Assembly (NCBI GenBank): GCA_003245575.1
Contig: QKCR01000112.1
Coordinates: forward strand, 1-42,938
Direction: 5' to 3'
Length of the DNA: 42,938 nt
Source of the DNA: Alphaproteobacteria bacterium
GTDB taxonomy: Bacteria > Pseudomonadota > Alphaproteobacteria > Micavibrionales > Micavibrionaceae
Position numbers and translations under genes: made by a program. Shown here piece by piece: positions 16,943 through 24,048 of the stretch. Position 1 is the stretch's first letter. Each line of letters opens with the position of its first letter. The notes below the pieces were generated by a model that saw nothing but the letters and a program-made list of their open reading frames with translations, made no database searches and was not told the origin of the DNA.

Positions 16943-18544
16943 CTATTCGGCCGCCTCTGGATTGGCGTTGATTTTGCTGATGATGTTGGTGGTGCTGTGC
17001 CCCTCTGTCAGCTTGATGAGCTTAACCTCGCCGCCGTAAGACAAGACGGTCGGGACTTCGGGAATGCGGTCGAGCGTGTAATCCGCACCTTTGAAGTAGA
17101 TGTCAGGTTTCAAATGCTGGATTAGGCTTTTGGCTGTTGAATCGTCTTCTAACGTTTCAGCCCCGAAAAAGACAACCAGATCAATTGCGCCCAGTGCGCC
17201 CAGAACGGTTGCGCGGGAGTCTTGTGCGTTTACCGGACGAGTCGGGCCTTTCAAAAGACGGACAGACTGATCGGTGTTTAACCCCAGAACCAGTCGGTCA
17301 CAATGATTTCGCGCATCATTGAGGTAATTGACATGACCTGCGTGCAAAATATCAAAGCAGCCGTTGGTGAAGCCGACTTTAAGGCCGCGGGCGCGCCAGC
17401 GATTGACTTCTTCGAGGGCTTCTTCCCAGCCCAGAAGCGGCGCACGGCGCGAGCGATCGAGAGCAGAAAAATCGCCGGAGGGTGTGATTTCTAATTCGTG
17501 GTTTGGCGCGCTTAAGGCTTCGGCCAGTTCTTGTGCACGGATTGGGGCCGTGCCGACTTTGCCGACTACGATTCCGCCTGCAATATTGGCCAGTGCTGTC
17601 GCATCCAGAAGGGTTCCCCCCGATGCCAGACCCGCAGCAATTGTTGCAATAACGGTGTCGCCTGCGCCTGATACATCAAAGACTTCACGGGCGTGGGTAC
17701 GTAAGTGATAGGGGCGTTCGAAGCCCGAGCTGTCTGCTTTTTGTGCAATAATGCTCATGCCGTCTTGCGAGCGTGTTGCGATGACGGCCCCGATCCCTGA
17801 TTGTTTTATCAGGCCTTCCGCCGCCATAACGATTTCGGTATCGGTTTCGGTTGCTGCACCGTTTGTCGCCTCTGCCAACTCCTTGCGGTTTGGTGTCACC
17901 AATGTTGCACCTTTGTATTTGGAATAGTCAGAACCTTTCGGGTCTACCAGAACAGGGATGGCGTGTTTTTGTGCAAGAGAAATGGCTGTTTCTATGACTT
18001 TTTTCGTCAAAACGCCTTTGCCGTAGTCCGAGATGACGAGGGCTTGGGCGCCGGAGATTTTTTGCTGCAGTTTTGCAATAATTTCGTCTTCGAGCGCGGA
18101 AGAAATCGGTGCTGTGACTTCATGATCGACGCGCAATAATTGTTGGTGTCCCGAAAGGTAACGGGTCTTGATTGTGGTTGGTGTTTCGGCACGGATAACC
18201 AGAGAATCTCCGCTTGCGCCCGCGGCTTCGACCAATCCTTTGACAATTTGCCCTTCCCGGTCGTCTCCGATCATGGCGATGATCTCGCAGCCGCATTTCA
18301 GGGCATGCAGGTTCGATAGGACATTTCCGGCCCCGCCGATCATACGGTTTTCCTGTTTTGCTTGAAGAACAGGGATCGGACTTTCGGGAGAGATCCGGTT
18401 AACATCCCCGCGGATAAAGCGGTCGAGCATCAGGTCTCCGATGACCAGAACGCTGTTTCTTTGCATTTTTTCCAATAATTTCAAAAGGTTGGAAGAATTT
18501 TCCTTTGAAATTTCAATGGATTTTGTGGTGTCGGAGCTGGTCAT
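16943..18544 (-). CDS. hldE: Bifunctional heptose-7-phosphate kinase / heptose-1-phosphate adenylyltransferase
   Basis: 533 residues, two fused enzymes. Residues about 30-350 form a PfkB/ribokinase-type kinase: VIGDLMLDRFIRGDV, GGAGNVLSN, and the catalytic DVSGAGDT. Residues about 385-520 form a nucleotidyltransferase with FTNGCFDILHAGHVNYL (HxGH motif) and a KGADYTLDRIPE loop. It phosphorylates D-glycero-beta-D-manno-heptose 7-phosphate at C1 and, after phosphatase action, adenylylates the 1-phosphate on the way to ADP-heptose for LPS inner core. It implies a heptose-containing LPS. It begins with a polar ~25-residue leader (serine/lysine/glutamate). Other ADP-heptose genes are not in the window. 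Confidence 0.95.
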   Translation of the reverse strand: MTSSDTTKSIEISKENSSNLLKLLEKMQRNSVLVIGDLMLDRFIRGDVNRISPESPIPVLQAKQENRMIGGAGNVLSNLHALKCGCEIIAMIGDDREGQIVKGLVEAAGASGDSLVIRAETPTTIKTRYLSGHQQLLRVDHEVTAPISSALEDEIIAKLQQKISGAQALVISDYGKGVLTKKVIETAISLAQKHAIPVLVDPKGSDYSKYKGATLVTPNRKELAEATNGAATETDTEIVMAAEGLIKQSGIGAVIATRSQDGMSIIAQKADSSGFERPYHLRTHAREVFDVSGAGDTVIATIAAGLASGGTLLDATALANIAGGIVVGKVGTAPIRAQELAEALSAPNHELEITPSGDFSALDRSRRAPLLGWEEALEEVNRWRARGLKVGFTNGCFDILHAGHVNYLNDARNHCDRLVLGLNTDQSVRLLKGPTRPVNAQDSRATVLGALGAIDLVVFFGAETLEDDSTAKSLIQHLKPDIYFKGADYTLDRIPEVPTVLSYGGEVKLIKLTEGHSTTNIISKINANPEAAE

Positions 18545-18657
18545 GGATATGCGGCCTATATTTTTCGCAAAAATTCCCGAAATTGTGAGGGTTTTTCACG
18601 TGCTTTCTCGCGTATTTTCTTACATGGCATTTATATTTTGTCAACTTTTCCCGTGTT

Positions 18658-18759
18658 TAATGGAGAGGTAAAGGATTCTCAAGAATCCTGCCAAAAAGCC
18701 GGTGAGCGGCGTGTTGAACAGGACAAAATATACATTCGGGAGTTTCCAACTCTCCATTA
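18658..18759 (+). ncRNA. Possible structured 5' leader upstream of the MshEN-protease gene
   Basis: A perfect 10-base pair TAATGGAGAG (18658-18667) / CTCTCCATTA (18750-18759) would close a ~100-base element. Inside it is a second perfect stem, AGGATTC/GAATCCT (18672-18689) with a TCAA loop, and a small GCC/GGC hairpin near 18698-18710. It ends 18 bases before the start codon at 18778. I cannot match it to a known riboswitch class; GEMM-type c-di-GMP consensus bases are absent. The rest of the 233-base gap (18545-18777) should carry the divergent promoters of hldE and this gene. Chance pairing is not excluded. Confidence 0.35.
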
Positions 18760-18777
18760 TAGGGGCAGACGACAAGG

Positions 18778-19713
18778 ATGGCGCAAGGCGTGCTGAGACA
18801 GTTTAAAAGATATATGACCCGCAACCGTATCGGGGACGTTTTGGTCCATCGCGGTAAGGTTACTGCCGAACAGCTGAAAGAGGCGTTGGCCGTCCAGAAA
18901 CGCACTGGAGATACTCTGGGGCAAATCCTGATTGATCGCGGTTTGATTTCCCGCTGGGATTTGCGTTCGACATTGGCGCTGCAGTCTTCGATTCGTACCG
19001 TTTTGGCGGTTGTGACTTTGTCTGCAGGGATTGCTGGTTTTTCCGTGAAACCGAGTTATGCAGGTTCCTTAAAAGATATTCCTACGAGTATTACTTTGGC
19101 ATCCGTCTCTCCGGAGCAGATTGCAGGGGTTTATAAGACTTCTCTGTTTGGAACCGGTGAGCGCCAATCCAATGATTTATCTGCTTTTACCAAGTGGAGC
19201 GACATGTTCGAGCGGTTCCAGCGGGATGTTACACGCGAATCCTCGGCTAAAGTTATCCAGCAATGGAAAACGGATTTGTCTGATCTTAGAGGCAAAAGTC
19301 TGATTGAAATGGCTGATGGCGTGAATAGCCTGATGAACAAAGTGCGCTATATCGGTGATAACAAAAATTGGGGCAAGTCCGATTATTGGGAAACACCGAT
19401 CGAATTTATGACACGCGGCGGGGATTGCGAGGATTTTGCAATTGCCAAATATGCATCTCTTCGTGCTTTGGGTGTTCCTGAAAATCTGATGCGCATTGCC
19501 ATTGTCAAAGATACGCAAAAGGGCATTCCGCATGCGATTTTGATCGTTTTTACCGATCAAGGGCCTATGGTTCTGGATAACCAGATCAAGAAAATGGCCC
19601 GTGCGAGCACTATTTCCCATTATAAACCGATTTTTTCGATCAATCGTTCGGCTTGGTGGGTTCATACCGATCAAAATGTAGCTGCCACGCAGATTGCAAC
19701 AGCGTCCCGGTAA
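18778..19713 (+). CDS. MshEN-like c-di-GMP-binding domain fused through a membrane helix to a LapG-type cysteine protease
   Basis: 311 residues. Residues 17-40 (R17-I-G ... Q40) and 46-69 (T46-L-G ... Q69) are two 24-residue copies of the RLGxxLxxxG...LxxxLxxQ motif separated by exactly five residues, the layout of the c-di-GMP-binding MshEN domain. Residues 73-92 form a hydrophobic helix. The rest is a bacterial transglutaminase-like cysteine protease (BTLCP, the LapG family) with predicted triad Cys217 (RGGDCEDF), His252 (IPHAILIV) and Asp267 (VLDNQ). Known LapG is a free periplasmic protease that cuts adhesins and is held by the c-di-GMP receptor LapD. Here receptor and protease appear to be one chain, cytoplasmic N-terminus and periplasmic C-terminus. 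No adhesin or LapD lies nearby. The second motif has Thr instead of the first Arg. The start codon is preceded by AAGG with almost no spacing. Confidence 0.85.
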   Translation: MAQGVLRQFKRYMTRNRIGDVLVHRGKVTAEQLKEALAVQKRTGDTLGQILIDRGLISRWDLRSTLALQSSIRTVLAVVTLSAGIAGFSVKPSYAGSLKDIPTSITLASVSPEQIAGVYKTSLFGTGERQSNDLSAFTKWSDMFERFQRDVTRESSAKVIQQWKTDLSDLRGKSLIEMADGVNSLMNKVRYIGDNKNWGKSDYWETPIEFMTRGGDCEDFAIAKYASLRALGVPENLMRIAIVKDTQKGIPHAILIVFTDQGPMVLDNQIKKMARASTISHYKPIFSINRSAWWVHTDQNVAATQIATASR

Positions 19714-19724
19714 TTTTAGTCTCC

Positions 19725-19773
19725 CCAATTAACTCGCCACATCGTTATCTGTTTGTTGTGACAAGCTAATTGG
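19725..19773. terminator. Weak inverted repeat between convergent genes
   Basis: CCAATTA (19725-19731) and TAATTGG (19767-19773) are perfect complements across a 35-base loop, in the gap between two converging genes. TTTGACCATCTTTT follows on the plus strand. The long loop makes a classical terminator doubtful. Confidence 0.25.
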
Positions 19774-19785
19774 TTTGACCATCTT

Positions 19786-20097
19786 TTACTCTTTTAACAA
19801 GCTCATCAGGGATTCTATCTTCTCCAGATAAGTTTTTAGTTCATGCCTGCCGCTTGGCGTAATCATGTAGGTTGTTACGGGCTTTTTTCCGACGAATTTC
19901 TTCTCTATTTCAATTAATCCGGCATCGGATAATTTTGTTGCGTGGACGGATAGATTTCCCTTCGTCAGATTTAGTAAGTCCAGTAACGTGTTGAAGTCGA
20001 TGCTTTGCGCTTTGGCAGCCAGACTGGCCAGTATTGAAAGCCTGACACGGTCCATAAGAAGCGGGTTCACCGACATGATGTCATGTGGTTCACTCAT
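19786..20097 (-). CDS. Winged-helix transcriptional regulator (HTH_34/ArsR-like)
   Basis: 103 residues, a single winged-helix domain: MDRVRLSILASLAA, then the recognition region LLDLLNLTKGNLSVHATKL and a basic wing with KKFVGKKPVTTYMITPSGR. The TKGNLSVH pattern and the wing ending in T-x-x-G-R are characteristic of the HTH_34 subgroup, small dimeric repressors usually encoded next to a membrane protein. It starts four bases after the stop of the membrane protein gene and is thus co-transcribed. The tandem palindromes at 20796-20822 over that operon's promoter are its obvious candidate site, which would make it autoregulated. The inducer is unknown. Confidence 0.85.
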   Translation of the reverse strand: MSEPHDIMSVNPLLMDRVRLSILASLAAKAQSIDFNTLLDLLNLTKGNLSVHATKLSDAGLIEIEKKFVGKKPVTTYMITPSGRHELKTYLEKIESLMSLLKE

Positions 20098-20101
20098 GCG
20101 C

Positions 20102-20779
20102 TTACTCCTGTTCTTTGGTTATTTTACGACGCAGGGCAATGATGTTCATCAAGCTCCATAGATTAATGACTATGAAGGTTGTGAAGAAGGCATTGATATC
20201 CGAAATCCCCAAAACCAGTAATGCCAAACCTGTTGCAAAGCTGAGTGCTCCGGCTATCGCAGATTGTTTTAAGGGCAGGTAGAAATGGCGACCGTGGACA
20301 ATCATATCACCTGTAAAGATGACCAAAAGGCCTGCAATCCACTCCGGTTTTCCCGCCAAAACAACCATCGAAAAAATGCAGAATTTCAGGAATATATCCC
20401 AGCAAATGGCGAAGTTTTTGTAGTAAACGAAATGATCTGACGCAAATTTATGGGCAGAGGTCTTTCCTTTTTTTGCGCTTGTATAAATTACAGCAATGTA
20501 GCCCACGATCATTGTGACCAAAAATGTTGCGGTATTGAACAGGCCGACGGATTGCAGCGAAGGAAGGTCCTTTGAGGCCAATAGATCCAGAGTAATGACA
20601 TGGCTGAGCGTTTCTAACATGCACAAAAAGCCCATGACGACCAATGATAGAATGTTCAGAATAAAATGTGTGTCGATAGTCTCGACATGTACGCCTTCTT
20701 TGTTCCCTGAGGAGAGAAGTGTCTTTTTCAGGTACTCAATGTCATCCAAGATTTGTTGGGTTTTTAAAATATCAGTCAT
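20102..20779 (-). CDS. Multi-pass membrane protein paired with a winged-helix regulator, function unknown
   Basis: 225 residues. A charged N-terminal ~35 residues with coiled-coil character (ILDDIEYLKKTLLSS) precedes about six helices (roughly residues 39-60, 83-105, 127-145, 147-163, 173-191, 196-213), with a basic C-terminus (RRKITKEQE). No catalytic motif or transporter signature is evident to me. Integral membrane proteins of about this size are recurrent partners of HTH_34-type regulators. GGGAG lies about 7 bases before the ATG and a perfect -10 (TATAAT on the minus strand, 20808-20813) lies 29 bases upstream, within palindromic repeats. Confidence 0.75.
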   Translation of the reverse strand: MTDILKTQQILDDIEYLKKTLLSSGNKEGVHVETIDTHFILNILSLVVMGFLCMLETLSHVITLDLLASKDLPSLQSVGLFNTATFLVTMIVGYIAVIYTSAKKGKTSAHKFASDHFVYYKNFAICWDIFLKFCIFSMVVLAGKPEWIAGLLVIFTGDMIVHGRHFYLPLKQSAIAGALSFATGLALLVLGISDINAFFTTFIVINLWSLMNIIALRRKITKEQE

Positions 20780-20795
20780 ATATCACTCCCTCTGT

Positions 20796-20822
20796 AAACT
20801 AGTTTGTATTATAAACCAGTTT
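20796..20822 (-). promoter_or_regulatory. Tandem palindromic operators around a TATAAT -10 box
   Basis: AAACTAGTTT (20796-20805, perfect palindrome) and AAACCAGTTT (20813-20822, one mismatch at the centre) have centres 17 bases apart. A perfect TATAAT in the minus direction (20808-20813) sits between them, 29 bases before the start at 20779. No good -35 is seen. This is the layout of a repressor-controlled promoter; the regulator at 19786-20097 is the natural candidate. Confidence 0.65.
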
Positions 20823-20890
20823 ATGATCTTTTTGATCTCAAGTCAAGTTTTGTGGCTATCGGCCTTATTTCTTGTAGGGTGCAGCTAGGT

Positions 20891-21544
20891 TTAAGAGAGG
20901 TGGTTGGCCCAGTCCTTTTTAGAGAAATGATGTGTTTTGGGCTGTGGATTAGGTATGGCATCAAAATCCCATTTATAGGGAAGTTGTTTATATGGCTTGG
21001 TGTGGCAGCTCCAACGGAGTGCTCCATAGCCTGCTTCCAAACGATGTCCGATCCATCGGGTATCGACGATGTCCCGTGGGCCATGCTCTTCACACAACAA
21101 CGCTCTCGCCCAGAAAGCGGTCAGATCATGTGTTTCATCCCTGAATTTGTCGATCACATAGCCGTGAAAGGATTTTCCGCTACGATAAAACTCAATTTGG
21201 TCTGCTAAGGGGCCTAAATGCCTGCGTAGAATTGGTCTTGGGTCAAATTTCTTACTGGTCAGGGCAAAATCCAGCATTCCAATGTGGAATTTGTCCCCAT
21301 TTTCTGTCTCGATACGGGATTGAAGGGCTATTTCCTGTCCTGTTTTGAGTTGGGCCAGTTGATCTGCAAACCATTCAGGTGTGACTTCAATTGCTGCTAT
21401 TTGAAAGAGTTCTCTTAAGCCCACCTGTTGAGGGATATAGGTATAGACTGCAAATTCAAGTACAGCTCTATCACCCCATTTTTCCCTGATTTGTGGGATG
21501 AGGGCCACAGGATGATCTTTAAATTGGTCATTCAGGCAGGTCAT
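20891..21544 (-). CDS. Uncharacterised protein with archaeo-eukaryotic primase-like motifs
   Basis: 217 residues, soluble. By eye three motifs resemble the archaeo-eukaryotic primase/primase-polymerase fold: an acidic strand GMLDFAL (Asp92), YRSGKSFHGY (Ser122-x-x-x-x-His127, compare the S-G-x-x-x-H motif II), and VDTRWIGHRLEAGYGALRWS (Asp161, with an Arg/Ser stretch as after motif III). There is no helicase, zinc finger or HTH attached. If correct, this is a stand-alone primase-polymerase-like protein; the pairing of only one visible Asp in motif I with motif III is a weak point. Neighbours (a pilin-like gene upstream, a regulated membrane protein downstream) give no help. I treat the function as unknown. 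Confidence 0.6.
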   Translation of the reverse strand: MTCLNDQFKDHPVALIPQIREKWGDRAVLEFAVYTYIPQQVGLRELFQIAAIEVTPEWFADQLAQLKTGQEIALQSRIETENGDKFHIGMLDFALTSKKFDPRPILRRHLGPLADQIEFYRSGKSFHGYVIDKFRDETHDLTAFWARALLCEEHGPRDIVDTRWIGHRLEAGYGALRWSCHTKPYKQLPYKWDFDAIPNPQPKTHHFSKKDWANHLS

Positions 21545-21548
21545 TCTC

Positions 21549-21571
21549 CCTTATTTATAGAAAGAATAAGG
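21549..21571 (-). promoter_or_regulatory. Hairpin overlapping the ribosome binding site of the 21544 gene
   Basis: CCTTATT (21549-21555) pairs perfectly with AATAAGG (21565-21571) across a 9-base loop. In the minus-strand RNA the 3' arm leads straight into AAGGGAGAAUG, so the stem covers part of the Shine-Dalgarno sequence of the gene starting at 21544. It could also be the end signal of the upstream pilin-like gene. Confidence 0.35.
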
Positions 21572-21622
21572 TTGTTACCATATTTTTTTAGAGGCTAATC
21601 GGAAGATGAGCAGTTGGGGAGC

Positions 21623-22330
21623 CTATCTCTCCAGCAAGGTATAATACAAAGCATAGTGAGTCCCGATTGATCCATAGGTGCAGGCTGCCGGATGCCCGAC
21701 ATACACGCTTCCCGGCTCATCCGCCATATTATCGGTAGATGTCGCGTAATTTCCTTGAAACGGATCACTGTTTCCGCCGCTGGTAAAAGGCGGCGCTGCT
21801 GTTGCGTAGGTGACGCCCAGCTTTTCGTTGATTTTATTACATACATCCAATGTCAGCGGGAAAATAAACATAATCAGATCGGATGCGTCTGTCCCGACAT
21901 CGACAATATTATAGTCCCCTGTGATAAAGGTGGCCCAACTTTTATAGCCTGTGTTGTAACTGGCGATATTGTACCAATTGATGTTTTCCTGATAGGTGTA
22001 CCCACCTCCGCTGGGGAGAAAAACCTTACAGGCATCCCGTGCAGGGGGTGTATGCGTATGGTCGTAGCTTATTAAGGGCGACTCAAAACTGATGTCTGAT
22101 TCGCTACAGCCGTTACTTAGGCGCATACGTTGAATTGTCATAGCCATTCCGGATGCGTATTGAAGTAAAGAAGACGCAATGATTTCTGTGTCTTCCTGAC
22201 GCCCCCCGCCAGAGCTGCCTGATCTGGTACTGCTGGAGACGGCATAGGACAGGGCTGCAAACAGGGCGACTGCAATCAAAATCAAAAACAGGACGTTTCC
22301 TGATTCCCTATTATTCCGGTATGTGGCCAT
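21623..22330 (-). CDS. Pilin-like / pseudopilin-like exported protein
   Basis: 235 residues. The N-terminus is a short basic, polar leader then ESGNVLFLILIAVALFAALSYAV, a hydrophobic helix preceded by G/E residues as in type IV prepilin-like proteins, followed by a glycine/serine-rich linker. The remainder is a polar, Tyr/Ser/Thr-rich domain with several cysteines (SNGCSES, DACKVFL, LDVCNKI, PAACTYG) that could form two disulfides. I infer a minor-pilin or surface protein; no pilus assembly genes are in the window. The start at 22330 has AAGGAG 6 bases upstream; an in-frame ATG at 22357 would place that site inside the gene. Confidence 0.7.
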   Translation of the reverse strand: MATYRNNRESGNVLFLILIAVALFAALSYAVSSSTRSGSSGGGRQEDTEIIASSLLQYASGMAMTIQRMRLSNGCSESDISFESPLISYDHTHTPPARDACKVFLPSGGGYTYQENINWYNIASYNTGYKSWATFITGDYNIVDVGTDASDLIMFIFPLTLDVCNKINEKLGVTYATAAPPFTSGGNSDPFQGNYATSTDNMADEPGSVYVGHPAACTYGSIGTHYALYYTLLER

Positions 22331-22431
22331 TTTTTCTCCTTCGCCTTCGTCGTGCAATTCAGGCAGGTCTTTTTATATGCTACTCTACTATTTTACTGGA
22401 TTTGACATGTTTTCTTCAAATGGATTCCCTA

Positions 22432-22461
22432 TCTCTATCCTTCCTTTTTGAGGGATAGAGA
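22432..22461 (-). terminator. Probable transcription end hairpin after pyk
   Basis: TCTCTATCC (22432-22440) and GGATAGAGA (22453-22461) form a perfect 9-base stem with a 12-base loop, 20 bases past the pyk stop on the minus strand. No U-run follows in that direction, so efficiency is uncertain. Confidence 0.5.
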
Positions 22462-22481
22462 GGAATCTCTTTAGATGGTTA

Positions 22482-23933
22482 TTATTCTACCCAGGCAACA
22501 CGCAGGACGTTGGTTGACCCCGGAGTTCCGAACGGGACGCCGGCCGTCATGACGAAGCGTTCCCCTTTTTGGGCAAGATTTTCTTTGCCCAAGGCTTTTT
22601 GGGCCATTTGAACGGCTTCGCCAAAGGTGGTGACATTGGTTATTTTCAAGCTGAAAATTCCGTAAGATACGGCTAAACGACGGGCTGTCGCTGTGTTTTG
22701 GGTCATACAGACGATTTTCACCGGCGGACGCTGGCGCACAGCGCGAAGTGCTGTCCCCCCTGACGTTGTATAGGTCACGATACATGCTGCATGAATATCT
22801 TTTGCTACCTGATCCGCCGCAACCGTGAGGGCGTCCGAGGCATCATTATGGCGGGCATCAGGATGGTCTGCGTCGATAATTGCACGGTAAAGCTCGTCTT
22901 TTTCAACGCGTTTACAGATGCGGCTCATAATCTGGACGGCTTCTAGCGGATATTGGCCTGCCGCTGTTTCGGCTGAGAGCATGACAGCGTCTGTTCCGTC
23001 AAAGACAGCGGTTGCCACATCATTGGCTTCGGCGCGGGTTGGCGCCGGATTTTCAATCATGGATTCCAGCATCTGAGTTGCGACAACAATCGGTTTACCT
23101 GCCATGCGTACGGTACGTACGACTTTTTTCTGAACAACAGGGACTTCTTCGGGAGGAATTTCAACACCCAAATCTCCGCGGGCCAGCATAACGCCATCCG
23201 CTTGGGCAATCATCTGGTCAAGATATTGCAGGGCAGACGGTTTCTCGATTTTAATCATCAGAGCGGCTCGTCCTGCGATCAATTTCTTGGCTTCCATCAC
23301 ATCTTCGGGTTTTTGGACGAAAGACTGAGCAATCCAGTCGACCCCCATGCCCAGAGCGGCTTCCAGATCAATTCGGTCTTTCGGCGTCAGGGCGGCAATA
23401 GGCAGAATAACGCCCGGGACGTTAAATCCTTTGTTATTGGAGAGGAATTTTCCGGCCTGAATTTCCCCGATCAGGAAGCCGTCTCCTTTATCGACGATTT
23501 CCATACGGACCTTGCCGTCATCGAGCAAAATATGTGAGCCGATGGTCATAGTGTTAATCACTTCAGGGTGAGGAAGATTCACACGGACATTGTCCCCCGG
23601 TGTGGTATCCAGATCGAGACGCAGTTTTTGACCTACGGTTAGCTCGATTTTTCCGTCCTTGAATTTCCCGACCCGCAGTTTTGGGCCCTGCATATCTGCA
23701 ATAATTGCGATGGGGCGATTGGTTTCTTCTTCGATTTTGCGAATCATGTTCACACGAGCCTGATGGTCCGCATGTTCGCCGTGGCTAAAATTCAGGCGGA
23801 AAACATCAACACCTGCATAAAACAGCTTTCGGATCATATCTTCGGTGTTCGACGCGGGCCCCAATGTGGCCACAATTTTGGTTTGGCGATCACGAATAGC
23901 AGAGACGGCAGAGGATAGGGAGGCGTCAGACAT
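22482..23933 (-). CDS. pyk: Pyruvate kinase
   Basis: 483 residues, full family length. The N-terminal TKIVATLGPAS, VFRLNFSHG (substrate and K+ binding), the metal-binding MIKIEKPSAL, the signature LARGDLGVEIPPEEVP, and VATQMLESMI / TDAVMLSAETAAGQYP all appear in order; the C-terminal regulatory domain with TTSGGTA and the VPFGTPGSTN loop closes it. It makes pyruvate and ATP from phosphoenolpyruvate and ADP. It stands alone, divergent from the NDUFA9-like gene across a 115-base gap, with a hairpin after its stop. Confidence 0.97.
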   Translation of the reverse strand: MSDASLSSAVSAIRDRQTKIVATLGPASNTEDMIRKLFYAGVDVFRLNFSHGEHADHQARVNMIRKIEEETNRPIAIIADMQGPKLRVGKFKDGKIELTVGQKLRLDLDTTPGDNVRVNLPHPEVINTMTIGSHILLDDGKVRMEIVDKGDGFLIGEIQAGKFLSNNKGFNVPGVILPIAALTPKDRIDLEAALGMGVDWIAQSFVQKPEDVMEAKKLIAGRAALMIKIEKPSALQYLDQMIAQADGVMLARGDLGVEIPPEEVPVVQKKVVRTVRMAGKPIVVATQMLESMIENPAPTRAEANDVATAVFDGTDAVMLSAETAAGQYPLEAVQIMSRICKRVEKDELYRAIIDADHPDARHNDASDALTVAADQVAKDIHAACIVTYTTSGGTALRAVRQRPPVKIVCMTQNTATARRLAVSYGIFSLKITNVTTFGEAVQMAQKALGKENLAQKGERFVMTAGVPFGTPGSTNVLRVAWVE

Positions 23934-24048
23934 GGATAAAACCCTTTAATGGATGAAACGTCACCTAAAAATTGGCCTATTTGGGGCTTTTTTTTGGACG
24001 GCGGTTGTTTATAGTAGGGCAATATAAACCAAGAGGATAAAGTTTCAA

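Noticed and set aside
18668-18749. Known riboswitch (c-di-GMP GEMM, SAM-II, TPP, cobalamin) in the leader at 18658-18759
   Set aside because: Consensus bases for these classes are not present; kept only as an unassigned structure.
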